This document shows, piece by piece, positions 1 through 8,819 of a stretch of DNA of 64,000 nt. The notes beneath the pieces are model-generated. The model was not told the DNA's origin and did not search any database. It saw nothing but the letters and a program-made list of their open reading frames with translations. Position 1 is the stretch's first letter, and every line of letters begins with the position of its first letter. The stretch lies in assembly GCF_944393015.1 (NCBI RefSeq), contig NZ_CALXYQ010000001.1, forward strand, positions 62,001-126,000. The letters run 5' to 3'. The translations under genes were made by a program, and so were the position numbers. This DNA comes from an uncultured Brachyspira sp. (GTDB taxonomy: Bacteria > Spirochaetota > Brachyspiria > Brachyspirales > Brachyspiraceae).

Positions 1-1425
1 TCATTATATGAAGGCGATCCTTTAACTGCCATAAAAAAGGCTTTGGATATTATAGAAGGCTCTTATGCATTCGCTATCATTTTTAAAGATGATATTAATA
101 AATTATATGCCGTTAGAAAATCTGCTCCTTTAATAGCTGCTTTAGGTGAAAATGAAAATTTCTTAGCTTCAGATATACCGGCAATATTAAAATATACAAA
201 TAAATACATTTTGATAGATGACGGAGATATAGCTATTTTAGAAAAAAATAAAATAACTATATATGATGAAAACTTAAAAGAAAAAGATTATGAAATACTT
301 GAGGCAAATTGGACTGTAGAACAAGCTGAAAAATGCGGATATGAACATTTTATGCTTAAAGAGATTAATGAACAGCCTAAAGCTCTTCTTGATACAATAG
401 AACCTAGAATAGTGCATGGTATTCCAGATTTTAAAAGAGACGGAATCGAAGATGAAAGTTTTTGGACATTCTTTGATAGGGTTTATATAATAGGATGCGG
501 TACTGCTATGCATGCTGCCATGATAGGAAAAAGACTCATAGAAGATAATTGCAGAATACCCGTAGAATGCGAAATAGCTTCTGAGTTCAGATATAAAAAC
601 CCTATACTCACAGAAAAAACTCTTTCTATATTTATATCACAATCCGGAGAAACTGCTGATACTTTAGCTGCTTTAAATTTAGTTAAAGAAAAAGGATACA
701 AAACTTTAGCTATAGTAAATGTTAATAGTTCTTCTATAGCTAGAAATGCAAATTATGTTATATATACTTATGCAGGCCCTGAAATATCTGTGGCTTCTAC
801 AAAGGCTTATTCTGTACAAATGGCTATAATGTATTTGATAACTTTTAAAATAATATCAGCAAGAAAAATCAAAGATAATGATTATATAAAAATACTTATA
901 AAAAATCTACTTAATACAATAGATTCTGTAAATAAAGTTCTAACTATGAATAATGAAATAAAATCACTATGCTATGATTATAAAGAAGCTAACAGCATAT
1001 TCTTTATAGGAAGAGATTTAGATTATTATCAGGTAATGGAAGGAGCTTTAAAGATGAAAGAGATAAGCTATATTCATTGTGAGGCTTATGCAGGAGGAGA
1101 ACTCAAACATGGTGCCATATCTCTTATCACAGACAATACTCCTGTAGTGGCATTGGCTATACAAGAAAAAATACTTAGTAAAATGATAAGCAATACAAAA
1201 GAGGTAATATCAAGAGGAGCTAATGTTTTACTTTTTGTAAAGGAAGGTATTGATATAGATAAAGATTCATATAAAAAAATAGTATATCTTCCTAAAGTTG
1301 AGGATATGTTTATGCCTATAGTTTCCATTGTGGCATTACAATTATTAGCATATCATACATCTGTAATAAGAGGATGCAATGTTGATAAGCCTAGAAATTT
1401 GGCTAAAAGTGTTACAGTTGAATAA
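1..1425 (+). CDS. glmS: Glutamine--fructose-6-phosphate aminotransferase, 3' part
   Basis: This enzyme makes glucosamine-6-phosphate from fructose-6-phosphate and glutamine, the entry step to peptidoglycan amino sugars. The reading frame is open from base 1, so the N-terminal Cys of the glutaminase domain lies off the left edge and about 474 codons are visible. The end of the glutaminase domain (GSYAFAIIF, APLIAALGENENF) is followed by two SIS sugar-isomerase domains with IIGCGTAMHA and SQSGETADT. The protein ends in the family-typical LAKSVTVE. Partial only because of the window edge. Assignment is secure. Confidence 0.96.
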   Translation, partial: SLYEGDPLTAIKKALDIIEGSYAFAIIFKDDINKLYAVRKSAPLIAALGENENFLASDIPAILKYTNKYILIDDGDIAILEKNKITIYDENLKEKDYEILEANWTVEQAEKCGYEHFMLKEINEQPKALLDTIEPRIVHGIPDFKRDGIEDESFWTFFDRVYIIGCGTAMHAAMIGKRLIEDNCRIPVECEIASEFRYKNPILTEKTLSIFISQSGETADTLAALNLVKEKGYKTLAIVNVNSSSIARNANYVIYTYAGPEISVASTKAYSVQMAIMYLITFKIISARKIKDNDYIKILIKNLLNTIDSVNKVLTMNNEIKSLCYDYKEANSIFFIGRDLDYYQVMEGALKMKEISYIHCEAYAGGELKHGAISLITDNTPVVALAIQEKILSKMISNTKEVISRGANVLLFVKEGIDIDKDSYKKIVYLPKVEDMFMPIVSIVALQLLAYHTSVIRGCNVDKPRNLAKSVTVE

Positions 1426-1440
1426 ATAATACAAAAATTA

Positions 1441-1506
1441 AAAATCTTGTATTTTATTAAATATTTATTTTAGCTTATTTATTTTTTCAAAATACAGGAT
1501 TTTTTA
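1441..1506 (+). terminator. Probable rho-independent terminator of glmS
   Basis: AAAATCTTGTATTTT pairs with AAAATACAGGATTTT across a loop of about 33 bases and ends in a T run. The long loop makes it a weak but plausible terminator, 16 bases after the glmS stop. Confidence 0.55.
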
Positions 1507-1578
1507 TTTAACTAAATAAATAATTATTATAATTGTATTTTTTTATTAATTGATTTATTATTAACATAATTATTAGAA

Positions 1579-2249
1579 TATACTTAAACAACTATATTTT
1601 GTAAGAAATAATTTTTTTTAAATTGGAATATCTGCAAGGCTTTGCTGCGAAGCACACAAACGTGCCACCCCCCTACTTCTTTTGCGACCGAAGGAAGTGT
1701 CTGTGGTATTGCCACATGCGAAGCCTGCCTTCGGTGAAGGAATATATTTGAGCTTAAACTAATAATTTATATTACATGTAAAATAATTTTAGTATTATTT
1801 AGTACTAATTTTATACTTGCACTTTCGAGAAGCGTATCCGAGTTTATCGAGGATATAAGGTTCTTTGACGAAGTCCGCAGAGCGTATGCGGCGGGAAAAA
1901 GAACAACAAAAAATTGACAAACTTAAAAATTTTTAGTATATACCTAAACAACTATATTTTGTCAAAAATAAATTTATATTTTTGTTTTTATATCTGGGGC
2001 TTTGCCCCATACCCCACTTCTTTTGTTGCCACAAAGAAGCAAAAAGGCTATATTTGAACTTAAATGTAATAAATTATTTTACATGTAAGACAATTTTAGT
2101 ATTATTTAGTACTAATTTCATACTTGCACTTTCGCGAAGCGTATCCGAGTTTATCGAGGATATAAGGTTCTTTGACGAAGTCCGCAGAGCGTATGCGGCG
2201 GGAAAAAGAACAACAAAAAATTGACAAACTTAAAAATTTTTAGTATATA
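1579..2249 (+). mobile_element. Two tandem MITE-like repeat units
   Basis: This fills most of the 860-base gap between glmS and the dGTPase gene. Unit 1 (about 1579-1942) and unit 2 (about 1937-2249) lie head to tail. Each begins with TATAC(C/T)TAAACAAC TATATTTTGT and ends with TTGACAAACTTAAAAATT then TTTAGTATATA, an imperfect terminal inverted repeat. A 112-base stretch is identical in both units (1831-1942 and 2138-2249). Each unit holds the palindrome TTACATGTAA (1772, 2079). Inner parts are much richer in G+C than the flanks. The 80-codon frame across unit 2 is composed of repeat sequence and is not a gene. No transposase is present, so movement would need one encoded elsewhere. Confidence 0.75.
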
Positions 2250-2286
2250 TTAAACTATAATTTAATTATTATTTAAGGAAAATATT

Positions 2287-3318
2287 TTGAGAACTATAAG
2301 ACTTGATATAGAGACCAGAGAAAAAAGTTTTTTATCACCTGCAGCAGCTTTCTCAGCAGATAGTAAAGGCACAGTATATCCTAGAGAAAAAGACGATATA
2401 AGAACTATTTATATGCAGGATAGAGACAGAATAGTACATAGCGAGTATTTCAGACGCCTTAAAGATAAAGCACAAGTTATAATGCTTTCTGTAGGGGATT
2501 TCAGGACAAGACTCACCCATACACTTGAAGTTATGCAAATAGCAAGAAGTATAGCAAGAGCTTTAAGATTAAATGAAGATTTAACAGAGGCTATTGCATT
2601 TGGGCATGATTTAGGGCATTCACCATTCGGACATGCAGGAGAGAGAGCTATATCAAAATATTTCAAAGGTTTTCATCATTCTTCACATTCTTTAAGAGTA
2701 GTAGAGCATCTTGAAAAAGGCAAAGGACTAAATTTAAGTTTTGAGGTACGCGATGGTATTATAAAGCATACTAAAGGAAAAAACGGAAAACTTATTGCTG
2801 ACTCATCAGGTCCTTCAACTAATGAGGGTATGATAGTAAGGATATCAGACACTATAGCTTATGCTAACCATGATGTTGATGATGCTATAAGATACGGACT
2901 TCTTAAATATGAGGATTTACCTAAAGATATAGTTAAAGTTCTTGGCACAACTTATGGAGAGAGAGCTGACACTATGATTATGGGTGTTATAGAAGCCAGT
3001 ATGGAAAAGATGGAAATTGATATTGATGAAAAAGTATTAAAAGCTATAAATGATTTAAGAGCTTTCATGTTTAAGACTGTTTATGAAAGCAAAGCAATAC
3101 TCGAAGATGTTGAAAGAGTAAACAGAATAATTTCAACAATATTTGAATATTTATTAAAGCATAAAGATATTATAGAAGAAGATACTTTATTCAAAAAAGC
3201 AGATATACCTTATAACAGCGATGAAGAATTAGTAAAAGATTATGTTGCACATCTTACAGATTCTGAAGCTATATCATTACATAAAAAGATTACCTATGGA
3301 AAATTTAATTATATATAA
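2287..3318 (+). CDS. dgt: Deoxyguanosinetriphosphate triphosphohydrolase-like protein (HD domain)
   Basis: A predicted dNTP triphosphohydrolase that would release triphosphate from dGTP or other dNTPs. The HD-superfamily metal ligands are visible: His in RLTHTLEVMQIAR (about residue 79) and the HD pair in AFGHDLGHSPFGHAGE. A further conserved stretch is RISDTIAYANHDVDDA. Length of 343 aa fits the shorter bacterial dGTPase-like family. The start is TTG, 7 bases after AAGGA at 2275. Its last 23 bases overlap the next gene, which suggests co-translation. Substrate preference is not visible. Confidence 0.93.
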   Translation: MRTIRLDIETREKSFLSPAAAFSADSKGTVYPREKDDIRTIYMQDRDRIVHSEYFRRLKDKAQVIMLSVGDFRTRLTHTLEVMQIARSIARALRLNEDLTEAIAFGHDLGHSPFGHAGERAISKYFKGFHHSSHSLRVVEHLEKGKGLNLSFEVRDGIIKHTKGKNGKLIADSSGPSTNEGMIVRISDTIAYANHDVDDAIRYGLLKYEDLPKDIVKVLGTTYGERADTMIMGVIEASMEKMEIDIDEKVLKAINDLRAFMFKTVYESKAILEDVERVNRIISTIFEYLLKHKDIIEEDTLFKKADIPYNSDEELVKDYVAHLTDSEAISLHKKITYGKFNYI

Positions 3319-5272
3319 ACCTAAAAATAAAGAAGAATTAAAAAAATTAACTGATGATGAAAATATAAATCTATACCATATAGATACAAGTCTTATAAAA
3401 GATATGAGTTTTTTATTCAAAGAAAGCAAAAGAAAAAATTTTGAAGGCATAGAAAATTGGAATACTTCAAATGTTCATGATATGATTGGTATGTTTAAAG
3501 ATGCTCATTACTTCAATAATGATTTGAATAATTGGGATACTTCAAACCTTAAAAAAATTTCATATATGTTTTTTAATGCATCAGCTTTCAATAAATATCC
3601 TGATAAATGGAATCTTGATAATATAAAAGAAGCTTATGATGTATTTAATAATGATATTGATATAAATAAACTGCCTATTAATCTTAGAATAAATCTGTAT
3701 TATGAAGATTTTGATAAAATAAAAGATATTGATATAAAAGATATATACAAAACTATTATAACTTCTAAAAACAGAAAGATTATAGCCTTTAGAACAAAAT
3801 TAGAAAAAGAACATTATAATGAACTTGAAAGCCTTATAGAATACAGAGAAAAAATAGAAGCTAAAAATGAAGTAAAGTTTAATAGCATAGAAGAAGTTCA
3901 GGATTATGTTAATAATAATTATGAAGAATATTTTGATAAAAATTTAAAATTTATTAAAGATGAATATGATATTCTCTCAAGGGATAAAACTAAAAAGATT
4001 GATATAAAAATAATTAAATTCATTTACGGAAATTATTTGAAAGTTAAAGACAATGTAATGAGATTAAAAATCATAGATAATATCATAGATTTAATAGATA
4101 TAGAAAGTTTCAGGAGTGCTGCCTATAAAATATTTGAAAATTACAGAAGTAAAATCGCTTCAAGAATAATAGTAGGCATATATGGAAAAGGAAATATCAT
4201 AAAAGATTATGCTAAAAGTATTCAGGGAAAAGAATTTTATCCGCGTTCATATTATATTTATATTTTAGCTTTAAATGACGGAAAATACGCTTTAAGTTTA
4301 ATAGATGAAATGGCTAGAAAATCAAAGATTGAAAGCGTAAGAAATGCTTCTAATTCTGCACTAGATGTTATAGCCGATAGAATGAAAATAAATAGAGATG
4401 AGTTAAGCGGTTTACTAATTCCAGATTTTTCATTAGATAAAAACGGAGAGAGAATAATAAATATAGAAGAGAAAAAATATAAAATATCCGTAAATTCAAA
4501 TATGTCTGTTGATATATACGATATAACAGAAAAAGAAAAAATATTAAAAACTATTCCAAAAACTTTTTCATCTGAGTTAAAATCAGAAATAAACTTCATG
4601 AAAAAAGAAATAAAGAATATTGTAAAAAGAGAAAGAGAAAAAATATTAATGCTTCTAATGAACGGAAGAAAATTGAGTTATGATTTTTGGAAAAAGATTT
4701 ATATTGATAATTCATTTTTGAGTCAGTATTCTGTAAATTTATTTTGGAACTTATACGATGAAAACGAAAATTTTATAAATATTTTCAGATATTTAGGAGA
4801 TGGAAGTTTCATTGATATAAATGATAATTACATAACATTAAATGAAAATAATTTAATAAGTTTAGCCTCCCCTACTGAAATAAATAAAGATTCAATAATA
4901 AAGTGTATCAATCAATTATCTGATTACGAGATAGCACAGCCTATTAAACAGATTCAAATAATAGATGATTTAGAAGATGAGTTCAATAGATATAATAACA
5001 TAACAGCAACAGTATCAAATATAAAAAATTTCGCTTCTCAATTTGCATTTAAAGAAATTTCTGAATATTATGAAGAAGTTAATGGTTATGAATACTTAGA
5101 TAATTACAGCGGCTTATCATTATATATAGAATCTCCTTTTAATAGAAATTCAAATTATAATGATGAAATTGATATAAAAATATCTATTCAGGGCAAAAAC
5201 GAGAATAATAAACATTTATTTGGAAGATTTATGTACGGAAGCATTTTAATTTTAGAAAATTTGATTAAATAA
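3296..5272 (+). CDS. DUF285 repeat protein fused to a DUF4132 (MolR-like) C-terminus
   Basis: The ATG at 3296 is preferred; the frame runs further 5' but only inside dgt. Residues about 1-110 hold BspA/mycoplasma-type DUF285 repeats (NWNTSNV.DM..MF, NNWDTSNLKKISYMF). There is no signal peptide, so this copy is probably cytoplasmic although DUF285 is often on surface proteins. The middle is helical and HEAT-like. Residues about 490-620 match the DUF4132/MolR_C pattern: LMNGRKLSYDFWKKIYID, then LFWNLYD, FRYLGDGSF and DYEIAQPIKQ. The fusion is inferred from pattern recall, not a search. DUF4132 proteins have no firm biochemical role. It lies between dgt and a CbrC-like gene in one apparent operon. 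Confidence 0.7.
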   Translation: MENLIIYKPKNKEELKKLTDDENINLYHIDTSLIKDMSFLFKESKRKNFEGIENWNTSNVHDMIGMFKDAHYFNNDLNNWDTSNLKKISYMFFNASAFNKYPDKWNLDNIKEAYDVFNNDIDINKLPINLRINLYYEDFDKIKDIDIKDIYKTIITSKNRKIIAFRTKLEKEHYNELESLIEYREKIEAKNEVKFNSIEEVQDYVNNNYEEYFDKNLKFIKDEYDILSRDKTKKIDIKIIKFIYGNYLKVKDNVMRLKIIDNIIDLIDIESFRSAAYKIFENYRSKIASRIIVGIYGKGNIIKDYAKSIQGKEFYPRSYYIYILALNDGKYALSLIDEMARKSKIESVRNASNSALDVIADRMKINRDELSGLLIPDFSLDKNGERIINIEEKKYKISVNSNMSVDIYDITEKEKILKTIPKTFSSELKSEINFMKKEIKNIVKREREKILMLLMNGRKLSYDFWKKIYIDNSFLSQYSVNLFWNLYDENENFINIFRYLGDGSFIDINDNYITLNENNLISLASPTEINKDSIIKCINQLSDYEIAQPIKQIQIIDDLEDEFNRYNNITATVSNIKNFASQFAFKEISEYYEEVNGYEYLDNYSGLSLYIESPFNRNSNYNDEIDIKISIQGKNENNKHLFGRFMYGSILILENLIK

Positions 5273-5296
5273 TTAAAAGCAATAAAGGAGTATAAA

Positions 5297-5836
5297 ATGT
5301 CTAACGAGATACCTAAATTTAAATATGTTGATGATAATATTGTTAAAATTTTTTTTGTAAAGGAAGATAATAAAGTATTATGTAAATGCTGTGAAAAAGA
5401 AACAGATTTGGTTTATTATACTATTCCGCATTGTGAAGACAATATAAAACCGTTATGCCCTGAATGCATAGCAAATGGAAAGGAAGCTGAAAAATTTAAT
5501 TGTGATTTTATTGATGAGCCTTTTGATAGTGACAATATCATAGAAAATAGAGATGAAAAAATTGAGGAACTTACAAAAAGAACACCAGAATATTCAGCTT
5601 GGCAGCAGCCGTATTATCCAAACCATTGCGATGATTTTTGTAAATTTATTTCTTATGTTGGCTATAAAGAATTAAAAGAAAGAAATTTATTAGATAAAAT
5701 AATTATATCCTCTGATAATGATGAAGATTCGGTAAGAGAATATATTGAAGATTTGGAAATAGAAGTAAATTTCCAAGGATATTTATTTGAATGTTTGAAA
5801 TGCGGACAATTAATTTTGCATACAGACTGTGATTGA
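5297..5836 (+). CDS. CbrC-family (UPF0167) protein
   Basis: A 179-aa cysteine-rich protein resembling CbrC of E. coli, a protein linked to colicin E2 tolerance by an unknown mechanism. Visible are FKYVDDNIVK at the N-terminus, Cys pairs (LCKCCEKE, LCPECIA, FECLKCGQ) that could bind zinc, and the family-like RTPEYSAWQQPYYPNHCDD then CKFISYVGYKEL. It starts 24 bases after the DUF285/DUF4132 gene with AAAGGAG in front, so it is the last gene of that operon. A repeat element begins 15 bases after its stop. Confidence 0.8.
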   Translation: MSNEIPKFKYVDDNIVKIFFVKEDNKVLCKCCEKETDLVYYTIPHCEDNIKPLCPECIANGKEAEKFNCDFIDEPFDSDNIIENRDEKIEELTKRTPEYSAWQQPYYPNHCDDFCKFISYVGYKELKERNLLDKIIISSDNDEDSVREYIEDLEIEVNFQGYLFECLKCGQLILHTDCD

Positions 5837-5850
5837 TTTGATATTTTCTG

Positions 5851-6574
5851 TATATACCTAAACAACTATATTTTATCAAAAATTATTTTCTTATTTTTAT
5901 TATTAGTAGGACTAGCCTCCCACTTATTTTGCGACCGAAGGAAGTACTGCGACTGAAAGGAGTACCTGACGAAGTCCACTGTAAGTGTAGGTATGGTATT
6001 GCCACAGGCGAAGCCCGCCTCACGAAGTGTGCCTACGGCAGGCGAGAAGCTATATCCTCGACAGGCTCGGATACGCTTCGCGAAGGGCTATATTTGACGA
6101 AGTCAACCTTTAGGTGTGCTTAAATTAATAATCTATCTTACATGTAAGACGATTTTAGTATGATTTAGTACTAATTTTATACCTTGCACTTTCGCCGCAG
6201 GCGTACTTCGTATGGTTCTTTGAGGAAGTCCGCAGAGCGTATGCGGCGGGAAAAAGTTGAATAAAAAATTGACAAAGTTAAAAATTTTCAGTATATACTG
6301 AAAATTTTTAACTTTGTCAACTGATGCACTTTATATAAATTTTATCTACTTTTTTGCCGCACAAAAAAGTAGCAAAAAACGCAATTGCTAGAACTTTATA
6401 TTTTAAGAATATGTATTAAATATAGTGTAATACTCTAGTTTTAGGTCAAAAATGCAGTTGTTTTGGTTCTCGCCGAAGGCGGGCTGTGCGTTATATCAAT
6501 AAAAGAACTGGGGTATGGGACAAAGTCCCATATTTAATTTTATTTTTGACAAAATATAGTTATTTAGGTATATA
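5851..6574. mobile_element. Composite MITE-like element: two units in inverted orientation
   Basis: The outer ends are near-perfect inverted repeats of 32 bases: 5851-5882 (TATATACCTAAACAACTATA then TTTTATCAAAAA) and 6543-6574, whose reverse complement differs at two bases. At the centre, 6269-6320 is a perfect 52-base palindrome in which two inner ends (TTGACAAAGTTAAAAATTTT) meet. The left half carries the family palindrome TTACATGTAA (6138) and the GTCCGCAGAGCGTATGCGGC module (6228). GC-rich modules such as GAAGCCCGCCT and CAGGCGAGAAG recur. This explains the 900 bases between the CbrC-like gene and purF. Short frames inside are not genes. Confidence 0.78.
6269..6320. repeat. Perfect 52-bp palindrome at the centre of the composite element
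   Basis: TTGACAAAGTTAAAAATTTT CAGTAT is followed directly by its exact reverse complement. It forms where two inner element ends face each other. In DNA it could extrude a cruciform; in RNA it would be a 26-bp hairpin without loop bases to spare. Confidence 0.9.
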
Positions 6575-6614
6575 CTTAATAAATAAGCGATCCGGAGCAG
6601 ATAACAGCTTTAAC

Positions 6615-6639
6615 TTGCCTCTATTGTTAGTAGAGGCAA
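6615..6639 (+). other. Stem-loop upstream of purF
   Basis: TTGCCTCTA, loop TTGTTAG, TAGAGGCAA forms a perfect 9-bp stem 100 bases before purF. It is followed by an A-rich, not T-rich, stretch, so it is not a clear terminator on the plus strand. It may belong to an upstream transcript or be a purine-control structure; nothing else supports either. Confidence 0.4.
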
Positions 6640-6707
6640 ACATAATAATAAAAAAATATTCAATAAATCTATTGTATAAAAATGCAATTAATTATAATAT
6701 TGACAGG

Positions 6708-6736
6708 TTAAAAATAAAAATAAAGTTGGTTATAAT
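6708..6736 (+). promoter_or_regulatory. Candidate purF promoter very close to the start codon
   Basis: A perfect -10 TATAAT (6731-6736) lies 5 bases before the first ATG of purF. A poor -35 (TTAAAA, 6708-6713) sits 17 bases further up. A TTGACA at 6700 is too far (25 bases). If this -10 is used, transcription would start at or within the first codons, and no Shine-Dalgarno sequence precedes any candidate ATG. Confidence 0.4.
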
Positions 6737-6741
6737 AATAT

Positions 6742-8157
6742 ATGATGAATAATATTTATATGAATGATAAGCCTAGAGAAGAATGCGGAGTTTTTGGTAT
6801 TTATTCTAAAGAAATAAAGAAAGATATATTAAAAACATTAAATTATGCACTTTATTCCTTACAGCATAGGGGACAGGAAAGTGCCGGTATTACAGTATCA
6901 AATTACAAACATTTATTTACTTATAAATCTATGGGGCTTGTATCAGATTTATTTTCTAGTAATATACCTAAGGATACAGAAGGTAATATTGCTATAGGAC
7001 ATGTAAGATATTCCACTACAGGTGCTAGTAAAATAGAAAATGCTCAGCCGCTTGAAAACCTTTTCAGATTGGGGCAAATTGCTATAGCTCATAACGGCAA
7101 CTTGACTAATGCTGAAGAATTAAGATATGAACTTGAAGAAGGAGGAGCAACATTCAATGCTACTTCAGATACAGAGGTTATTATTAAACTTATAGCTAGA
7201 AAAACTGTTAATAACTTCATAGAAGGCATTAAAGAATGTGTTAATATTATAAAAGGAGCTTTTGCTTTAGTTATAGTTGTTGATGGAAAACTTATAGGGG
7301 TAAGAGACCCTTATGGAATAAGACCATTATGTTTGGGTACAAATGCTAATGGCGATTATTTCTTAGCTTCCGAGTCTTGTGCTTTAGATGCTGTAGGTTC
7401 TAAATTCATAAGAGATATAGAAGCAGGAGAAATGGTTATAATAGATGAAGAAGGTGTAAAATCTTTCAAATATTCTAAAGATCAGGTTAAACATTATCCT
7501 TGTGCTTTTGAACATATATATTTTGCACGCCCTGAAAGTAATATAGACGGTATTAACGTTTATAATGTAAGATTCCAAACAGGTGTATTGCTTGCCAAAA
7601 AAAATAAAATAGATGCTGATATAGTTATAGGTGTTCAGGACTCTGGTACAATAGCAGCATTAGGATTTGCTAAAGAAAGCGGTATTCCATATAGTATAGG
7701 TTTAGTAAAAAACAGATATATAGGGAGAACTTTCATCATGCCTGAACAATCATCTAGAGAAGAAACAGTTAAATTAAAATTCAACCCTTTAAGACATTTA
7801 ATAGATGGAAAAAGAGTTATATTAATAGACGATTCATTGGTTAGAGGAACTACAAGCAGAATATTAATAGATATTGTTAGAAAAGCAGGTGCTAAAGAGG
7901 TGCATTTCAGATCGGCCTCCCCTGTTATAAAGAGTCCTTGCTACTATGGAGTTGATATATCTTCTAAAAAAGAACTTATAGGAGCTAAACTCTCTGTAGA
8001 AGAGATCCGAAAGGAAATTAATGCTGATACTTTAGAATATCTCACTATAGAAGATATGCTTGAAGCTTTACAAAATCAGAATTACTGTATAGGCTGTTTT
8101 ACAGGAGAATATCCTACTGAAATACCAAACAGACCTGCAGCTGAAAAGACTTGCTGA
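6742..8157 (+). CDS. purF: Amidophosphoribosyltransferase
   Basis: Catalyses the first committed step of purine synthesis, PRPP plus glutamine to phosphoribosylamine. The N-terminal nucleophile Cys is in REECGVFGIY, after a propeptide of 14 residues (or 8 if the ATG at 6760 is used). The glutaminase domain has LQHRGQESAGI and GHVRYSTTG. The phosphoribosyltransferase domain has the PRPP loop VILIDDSLVRGTTS. The C-terminal NYCIGCFTGEYPTE resembles the iron-sulfur-bearing Bacillus-type enzyme. The start is uncertain because no ribosome-binding site is visible. Length of 471 aa is normal. Confidence 0.96.
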   Translation: MMNNIYMNDKPREECGVFGIYSKEIKKDILKTLNYALYSLQHRGQESAGITVSNYKHLFTYKSMGLVSDLFSSNIPKDTEGNIAIGHVRYSTTGASKIENAQPLENLFRLGQIAIAHNGNLTNAEELRYELEEGGATFNATSDTEVIIKLIARKTVNNFIEGIKECVNIIKGAFALVIVVDGKLIGVRDPYGIRPLCLGTNANGDYFLASESCALDAVGSKFIRDIEAGEMVIIDEEGVKSFKYSKDQVKHYPCAFEHIYFARPESNIDGINVYNVRFQTGVLLAKKNKIDADIVIGVQDSGTIAALGFAKESGIPYSIGLVKNRYIGRTFIMPEQSSREETVKLKFNPLRHLIDGKRVILIDDSLVRGTTSRILIDIVRKAGAKEVHFRSASPVIKSPCYYGVDISSKKELIGAKLSVEEIRKEINADTLEYLTIEDMLEALQNQNYCIGCFTGEYPTEIPNRPAAEKTC

Positions 8158-8253
8158 CATAATAAAAATATTTATGTAGTAATTGACTTTTTTATCAATA
8201 AATTTATTATATAATTATGAAAATATATAATAAAGCTGAGGTTAGAAATTATT

Positions 8254-8739
8254 ATGAAAGAAGTTTCTTATAAAATTTGTATGAATGAGGAAGAGTTAGT
8301 AAATGCTCTTATGTCAGACGATGATGTTATTTACATAGAGCATAAACTTGGCAATAAAGTTTCTAACATAAAAAATACAGGTAAAATTGCATGGGGCGTT
8401 CTTATAGGAGGCGTATTAGTTGCTGCTACTGCTATAGTATCATCAAAAAAATTCGGAAAAGATAAGGCATTAATAGCTTCTTCAATAGCAACAGTTCCAT
8501 CTGCAGGTATAGCTATTATATATATAGGACTTCCATCTACTATATCATTAATACAAATAATTATTCAGGCATATAAAAAAAATGATGGTATTAATGGTGC
8601 TAAAGATCTAGTATTTAAATTAAGAAATAACTATTATATAGCTGAAAAAGACAGAGAAAAACTTACACTTAAAAAAACCGCTGATGAAAAAGTTAAAGAA
8701 GTAAAAATAACAGAAATAAAAGAACCAGAAAAGAAATAA
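8254..8739 (+). CDS. Small membrane protein of unknown function
   Basis: The family is not recognised. The 161-aa product has an acidic N-terminal segment (EEELVNALMSDDDVIYIEH), a glycine/alanine-rich hydrophobic segment at about 48-64, a second at about 80-105, and a charged Lys/Glu-rich tail ending in EPEKK. It could be an inner-membrane protein with two helices in a hairpin. GAGG lies 12 bases before the ATG, a slightly long spacing. It follows purF by 96 bases and shares the bidirectional terminator with purC. Confidence 0.75.
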   Translation: MKEVSYKICMNEEELVNALMSDDDVIYIEHKLGNKVSNIKNTGKIAWGVLIGGVLVAATAIVSSKKFGKDKALIASSIATVPSAGIAIIYIGLPSTISLIQIIIQAYKKNDGINGAKDLVFKLRNNYYIAEKDREKLTLKKTADEKVKEVKITEIKEPEKK

Positions 8740-8760
8740 AATTAATCAAATAATAATTAA

Positions 8761-8802
8761 AAAGACTTTGCTGAATATTGAAATCAAGCAAAGTCTTTTT
8801 TA
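8761..8802. terminator. Bidirectional terminator
   Basis: AAAGACTTTGCT pairs perfectly with AGCAAAGTCTTT, with T runs on both sides. It serves the small membrane gene on the plus strand and purC on the minus strand, which converge here. Confidence 0.85.
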
Positions 8803-8819
8803 TATGTACTATAAACTAA

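Noticed and set aside
1982-2224. An 80-codon open frame on the plus strand
   Set aside because: It lies wholly inside a dispersed repeat unit, reads through terminal repeat sequence and has no ribosome-binding site.
3242-3295. Longer N-terminus for the DUF285/DUF4132 protein
   Set aside because: These codons overlap dgt and no ribosome-binding site precedes the first ATG; the ATG at 3296 starts the conserved region.
5929-6123. A 64-codon frame in the composite element
   Set aside because: Made of GC-rich repeat modules with no protein-like pattern; the same modules occur elsewhere in other frames.
6588-6639. Purine riboswitch upstream of purF
   Set aside because: The conserved loop sequences of the purine aptamer are absent; only one simple hairpin is present.
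6486-6752. An 88-codon frame running up to purF
   Set aside because: Crosses the element end and the purF promoter region; no ribosome-binding site or recognisable protein.
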